DNA of 25,161 nucleotides from Acidimicrobiales bacterium (GCA_023264135.1 JALQSZ010000002.1:1-25161); one strand, 5' to 3'. Positions 7,218-16,319 are shown, counted from the first letter of the stretch. Notes: generated by a model not told the origin, from the letters alone. Program-made: numbers and translations.

Positions 7218-9470
7218 TCAGTCGTTGCGATTGGTGTCGCTTTCGGAATCGCCTTTGCCGGGAAGCACCCGATACGCGTCGTAGATGCCATCGATCTTCT
7301 TGATGGACCACAACAGCGGACTGAGTTGTGAGACGTCGCCGAGTTCGAAATCGAAACGCATTGAGGAAATGCGATCAGAACCGGTGATGGTGTTGCACGA
7401 GACGATATTGACGTGATGATCGGCGAGAGCCGACGACACGTCGCGCAGCAGACGAGATCGATCAAGACCTTTGACCTCGATTGAAGCGATGAAGGTCGCT
7501 GCAATATCGGTATCCCACTCGACGTCGATCAAGCGATCGGCCTGACCTTCGGACAGCGACATCGCGTTCGCGCAGTCTGAACGATGCACCGAGACGCCGC
7601 GACCGCGTGTCACAAACCCCATGATCTCGTCGCCGGGTACGGGGGTGCAGCATCGCGAAAGTCGCACCATGACATCGTCGAGGCCTTCGACATGTACACC
7701 AGATGGACTTCCGCCGACCCGGCCCGATCGGCGAGGAGCGCGCACCGTTGTCGGCAACTGCTCCTCACGTGCAGGGTCGACCGATTCGAGTTTGCGGCGA
7801 ATTCGTTCAGCAACCGATTGCGCCGATTGATGACCTCCGCCGATCGCAGCATTGAGCGATTCGAGATCGGCGTAGTTGAGTTCAGTGGCGATTTCCTCAA
7901 GGACTCGCGACTGGCGAATCTTCTGCACGGGAAGGCCTTCGCGACGAAGGGCCTTCACGAGATCCTCACTGCCATTTTCGATGGCGTCTTCACGGCGTTC
8001 ACGCGAATGCCAGGCCTTGATCTTGTTCGACGCCTTATGCGAAACAACGAATCGCAACCAGTCCTGCGACGGCCCGCTGCTTTCGACTTTTGATGTGAAG
8101 ATCTCGACGGAATCGCCGGACTGCAATTCCGTATCGAGCGACACAAGTCGCCCATTCACACGGGCTCCGATGCACGAATGACCAACGTCGGTGTGGATGG
8201 CGTAGGCGAAATCGACGGTCGTTGCTCCGAGCGGAAGCGTGACGACCTTTCCCTTTGGCGTGAAGACAAAGACTTCGTCTTGTTCAAGATCAATCTTGAG
8301 ATTGGCCATGAACTCTGAAGGATCAGAAGTTTCGGTTTGCCAATCGACGATGCGATTGAGCCACGCGAGGTCGGCGGAACTTTCGTGGTTGTCCTTGTAA
8401 TTCCAGTGGGCAGCCACACCGAATTCGGCGCGACGATGCATTTCAAGTGTGCGGATTTGCACCTCGAGCGACTTTCCGCCCGGACCAACCACCGTTGTAT
8501 GCAGCGATTGATACAGGTTGAACTTCGGCATTGCGACGTAGTCCTTGAACCGACCCTGCACCGGTTTCCAGGTCGCGTGAATCGAACCGAGCGCGGCGTA
8601 GCAATCCTTCACGGTGCCCACCACCACACGAATTGCGACAAGGTCGAAGATCTCGTCGAAATCGCGACCCTTCACGACCATCTTCTCGTAGATGCTCCAA
8701 AGATGCTTTGGTCGCCCGGTGACGTCGGCGGTGATGTGAAGTTCACTAAGACGGCCACGAACGTCTTCGAGCACATTCGTGAGATAGACATCGCGTTCGG
8801 GCGCACGAGTTGCAACCATGTGGTCGATCTCGGCGTAGCGCTTGGGATGCAGCGACGCGAAACAGAGATCTTCAAGCTGTTGCTTGAGTTCCTGCATGCC
8901 CAATCGGTGTGCGAGCGGCGCATAAATATCGAGCGTTTCCTGCGCAGTTCGGTGCTGCTTCCACGCTGGCATCGCTGCGATCGTTCGCATGTTGTGAAGA
9001 CGGTCGGCCAACTTGATGATGAGGACACGGAGGTCCTTCGCCATCGCCACGAGCATCTTCCGTACCGTCGCGGCCTGCTGCGCTTCTTTGGAATCGAATT
9101 TGATGCGATCGAGTTTCGTGACGCCATCGACGATGCGCGCGACGTCTTCGCCAAATTCCTTTTCAACATCGATCAGCGTTGCGCCCGTGTCTTCGACCGC
9201 ATCGTGCAGCAACGCAGCAGCAATCGTGACATCGTCGAGTCCGAGTTCGGCACAGATCTTCGCGACAGCCACTGGGTGAGTGACATACGGTTCGCCGGAT
9301 TTACGCGACTGACCCTTATGCGCAGCTGCCGCTCTGTCGTAAGCGCGAGTGATCAGCGAGGTTGATGACCTCGGATGGTGGGCCTGAAAGATTTCAACAA
9401 GTGGAGCGACCTCTTCGGATGGCGCCGCGGCGTGTCGACGCCACGGAAGCACACGATTGACGGTCGCCAT
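7218..9470 (-). CDS. rel: Bifunctional (p)ppGpp synthetase/hydrolase (RelA/SpoT family, Rel type)
   Basis: Makes and degrades the stringent-response alarmone (p)ppGpp. Domains in order: HD hydrolase with THPVAVAKICAELGLD (His65) and ALLHDAVEDTG (His89-Asp90), plus LADRLHNMRTI; synthetase domain (about 230-360) with IYEKMVVKGRDFDEIFDLVA and the G-loop-side YQSLHTTVVGP and LEVQIRT; TGS domain (about 400-465, VFVFTPKGKVVTLPLGATTV); helical and zinc-finger-like region with the conserved Cys pair (VRLSRCCTPVPGDEI) and HRSDCANA; C-terminal ACT domain (about 670-735). Both catalytic halves look intact, so it is probably the single long RSH of the organism. The 750 aa length fits Rel. It lies 112 bp downstream of secF; apt, which often separates secF and rel in actinobacteria, is absent. 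Confidence 0.97.
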   Translation of the reverse strand: MATVNRVLPWRRHAAAPSEEVAPLVEIFQAHHPRSSTSLITRAYDRAAAAHKGQSRKSGEPYVTHPVAVAKICAELGLDDVTIAAALLHDAVEDTGATLIDVEKEFGEDVARIVDGVTKLDRIKFDSKEAQQAATVRKMLVAMAKDLRVLIIKLADRLHNMRTIAAMPAWKQHRTAQETLDIYAPLAHRLGMQELKQQLEDLCFASLHPKRYAEIDHMVATRAPERDVYLTNVLEDVRGRLSELHITADVTGRPKHLWSIYEKMVVKGRDFDEIFDLVAIRVVVGTVKDCYAALGSIHATWKPVQGRFKDYVAMPKFNLYQSLHTTVVGPGGKSLEVQIRTLEMHRRAEFGVAAHWNYKDNHESSADLAWLNRIVDWQTETSDPSEFMANLKIDLEQDEVFVFTPKGKVVTLPLGATTVDFAYAIHTDVGHSCIGARVNGRLVSLDTELQSGDSVEIFTSKVESSGPSQDWLRFVVSHKASNKIKAWHSRERREDAIENGSEDLVKALRREGLPVQKIRQSRVLEEIATELNYADLESLNAAIGGGHQSAQSVAERIRRKLESVDPAREEQLPTTVRAPRRSGRVGGSPSGVHVEGLDDVMVRLSRCCTPVPGDEIMGFVTRGRGVSVHRSDCANAMSLSEGQADRLIDVEWDTDIAATFIASIEVKGLDRSRLLRDVSSALADHHVNIVSCNTITGSDRISSMRFDFELGDVSQLSPLLWSIKKIDGIYDAYRVLPGKGDSESDTNRND

Positions 9471-9582
9471 TGGTCAGACCCTCGCTCGAGCGCGACCGGG
9501 TGGACACACACCCGAAGCGGTTGCGAACGGACTCGTCATGGCTCCACGGTACAGGGGAGACACCCCTACCCCGGCGCGATCG

Positions 9583-10704
9583 TCAGCGCTTGCGCTGGTT
9601 TTTGCGCGGTCGCGGTGGAATGACACCGGACGGAGCGATCGACGAGGCCGTCGTCGGTGATGGCTCGCTCGAAACCTTCGAAGCGGCTGCGTCCATCGTT
9701 GGAGCACCACTCGCGACGCCGACGAGGTCGACACGTGCCGCCGCGTGAGCGACATCGACACCCTGCGACTGCAGACGCTCGCGGATGACCTTGTACTTCG
9801 ACTGATGTTCCTTGAGCCACACGAGAATCGGAGCCGCAACAAAGATTGAGGAGTAGGCGCCAGCGAGCAAACCAACCGTAAGAGCGATTGAGAACTCTTC
9901 GAGGGTGACTGCACCCATGATTCCGGCGCCGACAACAAGGAGCGCGATCACAGGGAGCAGTGAAACGACGGTGGTGTTGATCGAACGCAGAAGGACCTGG
10001 TTCATCGACAGCGACGTCATCTGTCCGTAGGTAAGGCGACCAGACTGACCAACGAGGCGTTCATTTTCCTTGATCTTGTCGTCCACCACGATGGTGTCGT
10101 AGATCGAATAACCAAGAATTGTGAGGAACGCGATCACAGTTCCAGGCGTCACTTCAAATTGGAACACCGAATAGGCACCAACGCTGATGAGCACGTCGTG
10201 GAACACGGCAACAAGTGCAGCGACCGCCATGCGCCACTCGAGTCGGACCGAGAGGTAGATCAGAATCGCGATGAAGAAGAAGATCAATGCGCGAATAGCC
10301 GACTTTGTAACGTCGCCACCCCATGAAGCGCCAACGGTAGAGAAGCTGACATTGGCCGGATCCGTCTGCGCGAGTTCGGCGAGTGCCTTCGTCACTTCAG
10401 CGGTGTGCTCAATCGTGCTCTCTGGTCCCTGCACTCGAATGATGTCGGTTCCAACGATCTGAATCTTCGCCGAACCTTCACCGACTGCATCGAGTGCCGA
10501 GCGGGTTTCATCAACAGAAACACCAGGCGCGCTGACTTCCCAAGACACGCCGCCCTTGAAGTCAATGCCGAGATTGAGTCCGCGAGTGAGCAGCGAACCG
10601 ACACTCACCACCATCAAGAAAACAGAAACGGCAATACCGATCTTCCACCACTTCAGAAAGTCGATATTGGTTTCGCCGCGATTGAGGCGTCCGAGCTTGC
10701 TCAT
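9583..10704 (-). CDS. secF: Protein translocase subunit SecF
   Basis: Membrane subunit of the SecDF complex that uses the proton-motive force to help Sec export. There is one N-terminal helix (about 22-42), then the D1 motif GLNLGIDFKGGVSWEV (44-57), a short extracytoplasmic domain, and five C-terminal helices. The conserved ILGYSIYDTIVVDDKIKENE loop is followed by LSMNQVLLRSINTT. The C-terminal tail (from about 315) is hydrophilic, ending in a basic PPRPRKNQRKR. The 373 aa length is normal for actinobacteria. The ATG overlaps the secD stop by 4 bases (ATGA), so translation is coupled. Confidence 0.97.
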   Translation of the reverse strand: MSKLGRLNRGETNIDFLKWWKIGIAVSVFLMVVSVGSLLTRGLNLGIDFKGGVSWEVSAPGVSVDETRSALDAVGEGSAKIQIVGTDIIRVQGPESTIEHTAEVTKALAELAQTDPANVSFSTVGASWGGDVTKSAIRALIFFFIAILIYLSVRLEWRMAVAALVAVFHDVLISVGAYSVFQFEVTPGTVIAFLTILGYSIYDTIVVDDKIKENERLVGQSGRLTYGQMTSLSMNQVLLRSINTTVVSLLPVIALLVVGAGIMGAVTLEEFSIALTVGLLAGAYSSIFVAAPILVWLKEHQSKYKVIRERLQSQGVDVAHAAARVDLVGVASGAPTMDAAASKVSSEPSPTTASSIAPSGVIPPRPRKNQRKR

Positions 10705-12248
10705 TGCGACACCTCCGCGTTCTGTCGGGTCGAGGATTTCGCGTTGCCGCGCTCTTGGGTCTTCTCAGCGGGAAGTCCAAGGAGTCGGGGGCGAGCGAGA
10801 AGGAATTTCGAACGAGTCGCCAACTTCACAACCGGGCGCATGTAGGCCCACGAGGTGAGCAGATCAAGAGCGGTGGAGAGACCCAAATAGAAGGCGAAGC
10901 CTCGAACTGGTCCAACCGTGAGCCACCACAACAATGCAGCACCGATAAGTGAGGCGACGTCCGCTTTCACGATGGTTGAGAACGCAGAGACAAACGACTT
11001 GTCGGTTGCACTACGAATCGAACGCCCGTGATTGATGTCTTCTTTGAGATGTTCGTAATAGACAACGTTGGAGTCGAGCGACACACCGATCGAGACGATG
11101 ATGCCGGTGATGCCTGCAAGGGTGAGTGCGAGTCCGTTATTCGCTCCGAGCCAGGAAATAATCGACCACAACAGCGCCGCTTCGATACCCAGCTTGAGGA
11201 TGGCAAACAGTCCGAGCACTCGGTAGAAGGCCATCATGTAGATCGAAACGGCAATCAGGCCAACGAGACCAGCGATCAGGCCAGCGTGGAGCGCATCCTT
11301 ACCGAGCGTTGCCGACACCACCTGGGCTTGTTGCTGTTCAAACTCCACTGGCAGTGCGCCGTACTTCAGTGCCGTCGCAAGGTCCTTTGCGGTGCGTTCG
11401 GTGAACGAACCGGAGATTTCGATTTGATCAGCTTTGAAACTTTGACTGTTGATACTCGGCGCCGAAAGCACGCGACCATCAAGAACGATTGCGAGTTGAC
11501 CAGTTGGGCAGGTTGAGCCCTTCGAGTAACACTGACCGGCAATCGCATTGAATCCACCAATGCCATCGTCGCCGCTCTTGAACGTTGGGTTCACCGTCCA
11601 CTGACCAGAATCAGCAAGGTTCGCTCGAGCAGTTTCAAGGGCGCTACCGGTAAGAGCGACAGGACCAACGGCGTACGAACCGACGAGTTGACCGTCTTTA
11701 CATTGCGGCAGCACTGCTTGGCCCGATGCATTCACTTGCTCTGCGGTAAGCCCCGTCGTACAAACATCGAGAGCGAGGCCACCAACAGTCTTCGAAGTAT
11801 CGATCGTGGTCGACGTCGTCGAGGCATCGGGAGCAACGGTTGTGGTCGTCGCTGCGGGATCACCACTCGTCGTTGTCGTTGCCTGTTGCGGATCAACCGG
11901 AACATTGGCGAGCACCGGACGGAACTGCAGTTCAGCAGTCTGACCAACCAGTTGACGCGCGCGGTCCTTGTCCTTCACACCAGGAATCTGGATGAGGATG
12001 TTGTTGCCCTGACGAGTGATTTCAGGTTCCGCAACACCAATGGCATCGATGCGCTGGCGGATAATCGCGATCGCTTGGTCGATGGTGTCATTGTCGACCT
12101 GTTGCACGGGCTTCAGAACGACAGAGACACCACCTTGAAGGTCGAGACCGAGCAGGGGCTTATTGCCAGCGATCAGCGTGTACAGCAACGCGGCAGCAGC
12201 GATAACGACGATCAGTACAAGTGATCCGAATCCTCGAAGACGTCTCAC
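10701..12248 (-). CDS. secD: Protein translocase subunit SecD
   Basis: Partner of SecF in the SecDF accessory translocase. An N-terminal helix (residues 9-27) and the D1 motif LLGLDLQGGVSVVLKP (32-47) open the protein. The large extracytoplasmic P1 domain carries a Thr/Ser/Ala/Pro low-complexity insert (123-154). Then come SGSFTERTAKDLATALKYGA and, at the C-terminus, five helices with LTLAGITGIIVSIGVSLDSN and FYLGLSTALDLLTSW. The 515 aa length is ordinary for an actinobacterial SecD. It starts at GTG 12248, overlapping the yajC stop (GTGA), and overlaps secF by 4 bases, giving a yajC-secD-secF coupled unit. Confidence 0.97.
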   Translation of the reverse strand: MRRLRGFGSLVLIVVIAAAALLYTLIAGNKPLLGLDLQGGVSVVLKPVQQVDNDTIDQAIAIIRQRIDAIGVAEPEITRQGNNILIQIPGVKDKDRARQLVGQTAELQFRPVLANVPVDPQQATTTTSGDPAATTTTVAPDASTTSTTIDTSKTVGGLALDVCTTGLTAEQVNASGQAVLPQCKDGQLVGSYAVGPVALTGSALETARANLADSGQWTVNPTFKSGDDGIGGFNAIAGQCYSKGSTCPTGQLAIVLDGRVLSAPSINSQSFKADQIEISGSFTERTAKDLATALKYGALPVEFEQQQAQVVSATLGKDALHAGLIAGLVGLIAVSIYMMAFYRVLGLFAILKLGIEAALLWSIISWLGANNGLALTLAGITGIIVSIGVSLDSNVVYYEHLKEDINHGRSIRSATDKSFVSAFSTIVKADVASLIGAALLWWLTVGPVRGFAFYLGLSTALDLLTSWAYMRPVVKLATRSKFLLARPRLLGLPAEKTQERGNAKSSTRQNAEVSQ

Positions 12249-12550
12249 GCGTCTGAATCCTCATCGCCGGCGTCTTCGACCGCTTCAGTTTGCACAGTTG
12301 CAGGGTCCACGACCTTCGAGGCAATGGCCCGACGAGCGATCTTCATTTCGACTCCCGGCGCAACTTGCAGAAGCACCGTCGCGTCGTCGATTTCGACCAG
12401 TGTGCCGTAGATGCCGGAGCCACTCATGACCTCGTCACCAATCGAAAGCGTCTGAATGAACGCATTGTGGCGCTTGACTTCGCGTTGCTTCGGAAGGATC
12501 AAGACGACCCAAGCGATCACGAACAGAACAATGATGATGAGGAAGGACAT
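12245..12550 (-). CDS. yajC: Preprotein translocase accessory subunit YajC
   Basis: Small single-pass protein associated with SecDF. From the ATG at 12550 it reads MSFLIIIVLFVIAWVVLILP, which is the membrane helix, followed by KQREVKRHNAFIQTLSIGDEVMSGSGIYGTLVEID, the conserved YajC cytoplasmic domain. An acidic tail ends the 101 aa protein. A TTG start at 12583 would add 11 polar residues before the helix and is less likely; neither start has a strong Shine-Dalgarno. It lies 96 bp after tgt and is coupled to secD. Confidence 0.94.
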   Translation of the reverse strand: MSFLIIIVLFVIAWVVLILPKQREVKRHNAFIQTLSIGDEVMSGSGIYGTLVEIDDATVLLQVAPGVEMKIARRAIASKVVDPATVQTEAVEDAGDEDSDA

Positions 12551-12646
12551 GGTTTCGGAGGGACTCGCTCGTAAGGGTTCCAAGGCGGAAACCGGGCCAC
12601 GTTAGCCCTCAACTCCCCTGTCCCTTTATTCGGCCCGTGGGTGCGG

Positions 12647-13822
12647 TCAGTCCCACACCGAGGCGACTGCGGCCCGGAACTGGTCGTAGGTTCCGGCAGC
12701 AATGGCCGCTTGAGCCGACTCCATGAGCCGCAGCAGCCAGTGCACGTTGTGAATCGTGGTCAAACGGGCCGCAGTGGGTTCGCTCACCATCAAGAGATGG
12801 CGGAGATAGGCCCGCGACCATCGGGAACAGGCCTCGCAGGTGCAGCCGGGCTCAAGCGGTTCGGGATCGTCAGCAAATTTGGCGTTTCGAAGGTTCATCC
12901 GACCGGCCGAGGTGAGGATCGTTCCGTGACGAGCGAGCCGTGTTGGCAGTACGCAGTCGAACATGTCGACTCCGAGCGCCACCGCTTCCACAATGCTCAC
13001 CGGATCACCCACACCCATGAGGTAGCGCGGTCGATCGGAAGGAAGCACCTCGGTGACAGCGGCGAGCGCCGGCAGCATTTCCGCTCGGGTCTCGCCTACC
13101 GAGAGTCCGCCGATGCCGTAGCCGTCGAAGCCAATTTCAAGTGTTCGCTCCGCACTTTCGGTTCGCATTGCGACATCGATCCCACCCTGCACGATGCCGA
13201 ACTGCGCTTGCTTTGAACCATTGGCGCGCGCCGGTGCGTGCGCGGCCTTTGCGCGACCCGCCCACAACACCGACCGTTCGAGCGCAGCGCGAACAACCGT
13301 GTCGGTTGAAGGAAGTGGCGGGCAGACATCGAGCACCATCTGAATGTCACTTCCAAGCTTCTGCTGAACCTCAACACTGCCTTCGGGGCTCAGGTGGTGA
13401 TAACTGCCGTCGTAGGTGGACTTAAACGTCGCCCCTTCGTCATTTACTTTCGGTTCAAGCGAAAATATTTGAAAGCCACCGGAGTCGGTCAGAACGTGAC
13501 CATGCCAATCAGCAAAACCGTGGAGCCCACCGAATCGGTCGATGAGATCGGCACCAGGTTTCAACATCAGGTGGTACGTGTTGCCGAGAATGACCTCGGC
13601 CCCAAGCTTTTCGAGATCGGCAGACGTGAGTGTTCGCACCGCAGCGCGAGTCCCGACGGGCATAAAGCACGGCGTTCGAAACGTTCCGCGCGCTGTGTGC
13701 ACCACGCCTGTTCGAGCGAGTCCATCAGTTACGTCGATCTGCAATCGAAGGACGGTTTCAGTTGCGTCGGTGCTCAACACTGCTCCAGTGACATCGAAAG
13801 AATTTTTGAAAGTGACCTCCAT
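12647..13822 (-). CDS. tgt: tRNA-guanine(34) transglycosylase
   Basis: Exchanges guanine-34 of GUN-anticodon tRNAs for the queuosine precursor preQ1. Conserved features: TPCFMPVGTRAAVRTLTSADL, GNTYHLMLKPGADLI, the substrate-site VLTDSGGFQIFSL, GGLSVGETRAEM, PRYLMGVGDP, the nucleophile segment MFDCVLPTRLARHGT, and the zinc site CTCEACSRWSRAYLRHL with its distal His in TTIHNVHWLLRLM. The 391 aa length is slightly long because of a non-conserved N-terminus (about 25 residues). The ATG at 13822 is taken, but the GTG at 13780 preceded by GGAG could be the real start. It is divergent from ppnP with a 41-bp gap, and is followed by yajC after 96 bp. Confidence 0.96.
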   Translation of the reverse strand: MEVTFKNSFDVTGAVLSTDATETVLRLQIDVTDGLARTGVVHTARGTFRTPCFMPVGTRAAVRTLTSADLEKLGAEVILGNTYHLMLKPGADLIDRFGGLHGFADWHGHVLTDSGGFQIFSLEPKVNDEGATFKSTYDGSYHHLSPEGSVEVQQKLGSDIQMVLDVCPPLPSTDTVVRAALERSVLWAGRAKAAHAPARANGSKQAQFGIVQGGIDVAMRTESAERTLEIGFDGYGIGGLSVGETRAEMLPALAAVTEVLPSDRPRYLMGVGDPVSIVEAVALGVDMFDCVLPTRLARHGTILTSAGRMNLRNAKFADDPEPLEPGCTCEACSRWSRAYLRHLLMVSEPTAARLTTIHNVHWLLRLMESAQAAIAAGTYDQFRAAVASVWD

Positions 13823-13863
13823 GTCACCACAACTGACCTGTTGAGAGCATTATCGTCGTCTCC
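13823..13863. promoter_or_regulatory. Short divergent tgt / ppnP intergenic promoter region
   Basis: Only 41 bp separate the two divergent starts. On the minus strand GATAAT (13846-13851) resembles a -10 box for tgt, leaving a leader of under about 20 nt; no good -35 is seen. Any ppnP promoter must overlap it or lie inside tgt. Weak evidence from sequence alone. Confidence 0.35.
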
Positions 13864-14151
13864 ATGTCAGACACCTCCCACAACATCTACTTCGACGGTG
13901 GCGTTCAGAGTCTCGGCTTCGAGACTGCTGCAGGTAAAGCCACCGTTGGCGTGATCGCCCCCGGCACCTACGACTTCAACACCGATGCGCCGGAGCGCAT
14001 GACGGTGGTCGCTGGCGTCCTTGAAGCGATCGTCGATGGTGAAAGCGACTGGGAGATCTACCCAAAGGGTTCGGGTTTCGAAGTTCCTGCTTCAAGCCAT
14101 TTCCAGGTGCGTGCCGAATCTCCTTCGGCCTACCTGTGTGAATTCCTGTAA
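13864..14151 (+). CDS. ppnP: Pyrimidine/purine nucleoside phosphorylase PpnP (DUF1255 cupin)
   Basis: Small single-domain cupin that, in the characterised E. coli member, phosphorolyses many purine and pyrimidine nucleosides. Visible family pattern: YFDGGVQSLGFETAAGKATV, VGVIAPGTYDFNTDAPERMTV, then GVLEAIVDGESDWEIYPKGS, GFEVPASSHFQVRAESPSAY and the terminal LCEFL. The 95 aa length matches the family exactly. It is the only plus-strand gene within the long minus-strand run. It is divergent from tgt, and its TAA stop is just one base from the convergent queA stop. No clear Shine-Dalgarno precedes ATG 13864, so a leaderless or very short leader is possible. It may salvage nucleosides released by RNA turnover; a link with tRNA modification is only positional. 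Confidence 0.92.
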   Translation: MSDTSHNIYFDGGVQSLGFETAAGKATVGVIAPGTYDFNTDAPERMTVVAGVLEAIVDGESDWEIYPKGSGFEVPASSHFQVRAESPSAYLCEFL

Positions 14152-14152
14152 A

Positions 14153-15196
14153 TCAGCGCTGACGCGTCAACAACATCGCGTCGCCGAATGACAAGAACCG
14201 ATAACCGTCGCGTAACGCCTCGGCATACAGTTCGCGCCAATGCGGGCCGATGAAGGCGTCGATCATCACGATGAGCGACGACTTCGGAAGATGAAAGTTC
14301 GTCATCAACCGATCGACAACGGCGAACTCGTAATCGCCATGGATGAAGAGTTCGGTTCGACCTTCGTTCAGCCCAAAAGCAGCGGCGCTTTCTAACGCGC
14401 GCACTGCAGTCGTTCCGACGGCCACCACTCGCCCACCGTTGGCCTTTGTGCGGGCGCAAGCAACGAGGGTGTCCTGCGAAACACGGAAGTACTCGCCGTG
14501 CATGACGTGATCTTCGATTCGGTCGGTCGCTATCGGACGAAACGTTCCGAGCCCCACGACGAGTTCCACATCGGCACGCTCAATTCCCCGATCGGCACAC
14601 CGGGAAAGAACCTCAGGGGTGAGATGGAGCCCGGCCGTTGGTGCCGCTGCCGAAGCTGGCCGTTTGGAGAACACAGTTTGATACCGCTCTTGTTCGGCAA
14701 GTACTTCGGTGATGTACGGAGGAAGCGGCATTACACCGAACTGCTCGAGAACATCGAGGAGAGGACCGTCGACATCGATCGTCACTGCTCGGCGACCATC
14801 ACCAAGATCCTCTTCGATGACGACTTCGAGACCTTCACCTTCCACCGGGCGAACGACGGTGCCGGGAGGAAGTTTTCGTCCTGGCCGAACAAGTGCTTCC
14901 CAACGCGAACTTCCACTGTCGGACAACGATCCACCATCGAGACGCTCGAGGAGCAGTACTTCGACCGCGGCACCCGTTTCTTTACGTAACGCCAACCGTG
15001 CAGGCAGAACTCGGGTCGTATTGAGAACGAGAAGGTCGCCGGGTTCTAGAAGTTCCGGCAAGTCACGAACGATGTGGTTCGACGGAGCGAAACCGATGCC
15101 GTTGTCGACGAGCAGTCGAGCCGAATCACGTTCTTCTAGTGGATGCTGCGCGATTGCCGATTCCGGCAACTCATAATCGAAGGCAGCTGTTTCCAT
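14153..15196 (-). CDS. queA: S-adenosylmethionine:tRNA ribosyltransferase-isomerase
   Basis: Transfers and isomerises the ribose of SAM onto preQ1-34 of tRNA to give epoxyqueuosine, the step after Tgt. Family motifs: FDYELPESAIAQHPLEERD at the start, LLEPGDLLVLNTTRVLPARL, VLLLERL, WEALVRPGRKLPPGT, VFSKRPASAAAPTAGLHLTP, LVVGLGTFRPI, GGRVVAVGTTAVRALESAA, and the C-terminal TNFHLPKSSLIVMIDAFIG and FLSFGDAMLL. The 347 aa length is standard. It starts at ATG 15196, 37 bp after ruvB and on the same strand, so it is probably co-transcribed with ruvCAB. It ends one base from the convergent ppnP stop. Confidence 0.97.
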   Translation of the reverse strand: METAAFDYELPESAIAQHPLEERDSARLLVDNGIGFAPSNHIVRDLPELLEPGDLLVLNTTRVLPARLALRKETGAAVEVLLLERLDGGSLSDSGSSRWEALVRPGRKLPPGTVVRPVEGEGLEVVIEEDLGDGRRAVTIDVDGPLLDVLEQFGVMPLPPYITEVLAEQERYQTVFSKRPASAAAPTAGLHLTPEVLSRCADRGIERADVELVVGLGTFRPIATDRIEDHVMHGEYFRVSQDTLVACARTKANGGRVVAVGTTAVRALESAAAFGLNEGRTELFIHGDYEFAVVDRLMTNFHLPKSSLIVMIDAFIGPHWRELYAEALRDGYRFLSFGDAMLLTRQR

Positions 15197-15233
15197 AGCG
15201 ACGCGAGGCTAGAGCCTCGAACTCGTTCGACGG

Positions 15234-16319
15234 CTACGACTCGAACAGGCTTCGAGAAGGATCCGCAGTCAGCGGCGCACTTGCTGGTGCGACCATTCCC
15301 AAATGCGCCCATGCCGCAGGAGTCGCGACGCGACCGCGAGGAGTGCGCATCAACAAGCCCTGCTGAATGAGAAACGGTTCGTAGACGTCTTCGACCGTTT
15401 CTTCGGCTTCGCCAACACTGATGGCGAGTGTGCCGAGACCAACTGGTCCGCCGCCGAACTTCTGACACAAGTTCGTGAGAACGGCACGGTCGACCTTGTC
15501 GAGACCAAGGTCGTCGACGCCGAACACGGCGAGACCTTCATGCGCGGTGGATTGATCGATGCGGCCGTCGCCGCGCACTTCAGCGAAATCGCGGACACGA
15601 CGAAGGAGTCGGTTGGCGATACGGGGCGTTCCACGAGCACGCCGCGCGATTTCTGATGCGCCACCTTCATCGATTCCGATGCCGAGAATTCCGGCAGCAC
15701 GAGAAACGATGGACTGCAGTTCGTCGGCGTCGTAGTAATCGAGACTAGCAACGAGACCAAAGCGGTCGCGCAGTGGACCAGTGATGAGACCAGTTCGAGT
15801 CGTTGCCCCCACAAGGGTGAAGCGCGGCAAGTCGAGGCGAATCGAACGTGCCGCCGGCCCCTTCCCCAGCACGATGTCGAGTTGGAAATCTTCCATCGCG
15901 GGGTACAGCACTTCTTCGACGTTGCGACTGAGGCGATGGATTTCGTCGATGAACAGCACATCGCCCTCGCCCAAGCGCGTAAGGATGGCCGCGAGGTCGC
16001 CGGCACGATCAAGGGCCGGTCCTGAGGTGACATGCAGACCAACCTGAAGTTCGGCGGCAACGATGCCGGCCAAGGTGGTCTTACCCAACCCGGGCGGACC
16101 AGCGAACAACAAGTGGTCGACTGCTTGTTCGCGACGTCGAGCGGCTTCGAGGATGATGCCGAGGTGTTCTTTGAGTTCTCGCTGGCCAACGAACTCGTCG
16201 AGGTGACGAGGACGAAGCCCGCCTTCCTCACCAATGACATCGGCACCCGATGGGCGATCGGCGAGAACCGGTTCGATGTCATCAGGAGTTGGTTCGGGCG
16301 AAAGCAGTTCGTCGCGCAT
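15234..16319 (-). CDS. ruvB: Holliday junction branch migration ATPase RuvB
   Basis: Hexameric AAA+ motor that drives branch migration with RuvA. Motifs: [19 protein letters not shown], Walker [12 protein letters not shown], Walker [21 protein letters not shown], sensor 1 [20 protein letters not shown], the arginine-finger region [19 protein letters not shown], and the C-terminal winged helix with [44 protein letters not shown] and an AWAHLG end. It is 361 aa with a poorly conserved N-terminal 30 residues and a short C-terminal extension. Its ATG shares bases with the ruvA TAA stop. Confidence 0.97.
   Translation of the reverse strand: MRDELLSPEPTPDDIEPVLADRPSGADVIGEEGGLRPRHLDEFVGQRELKEHLGIILEAARRREQAVDHLLFAGPPGLGKTTLAGIVAAELQVGLHVTSGPALDRAGDLAAILTRLGEGDVLFIDEIHRLSRNVEEVLYPAMEDFQLDIVLGKGPAARSIRLDLPRFTLVGATTRTGLITGPLRDRFGLVASLDYYDADELQSIVSRAAGILGIGIDEGGASEIARRARGTPRIANRLLRRVRDFAEVRGDGRIDQSTAHEGLAVFGVDDLGLDKVDRAVLTNLCQKFGGGPVGLGTLAISVGEAEETVEDVYEPFLIQQGLLMRTPRGRVATPAAWAHLGMVAPASAPLTADPSRSLFES

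Noticed and set aside
8337..9365. Plus-strand open frame of 342 codons
   Set aside because: Entirely antisense to the conserved rel gene, with no family resemblance.
13816..13822. GGAGGT at the start of tgt as a Shine-Dalgarno for a downstream start
   Set aside because: It overlaps the ATG used, and no ATG, GTG or TTG occurs in frame at proper distance after it.
15204..15219. Inverted repeat CGAGGCT/AGCCTCG between ruvB and queA as a terminator
   Set aside because: Loop of only 2 nt, no T-run, and it lies just before the queA start in a 37-bp gap; too weak to call.
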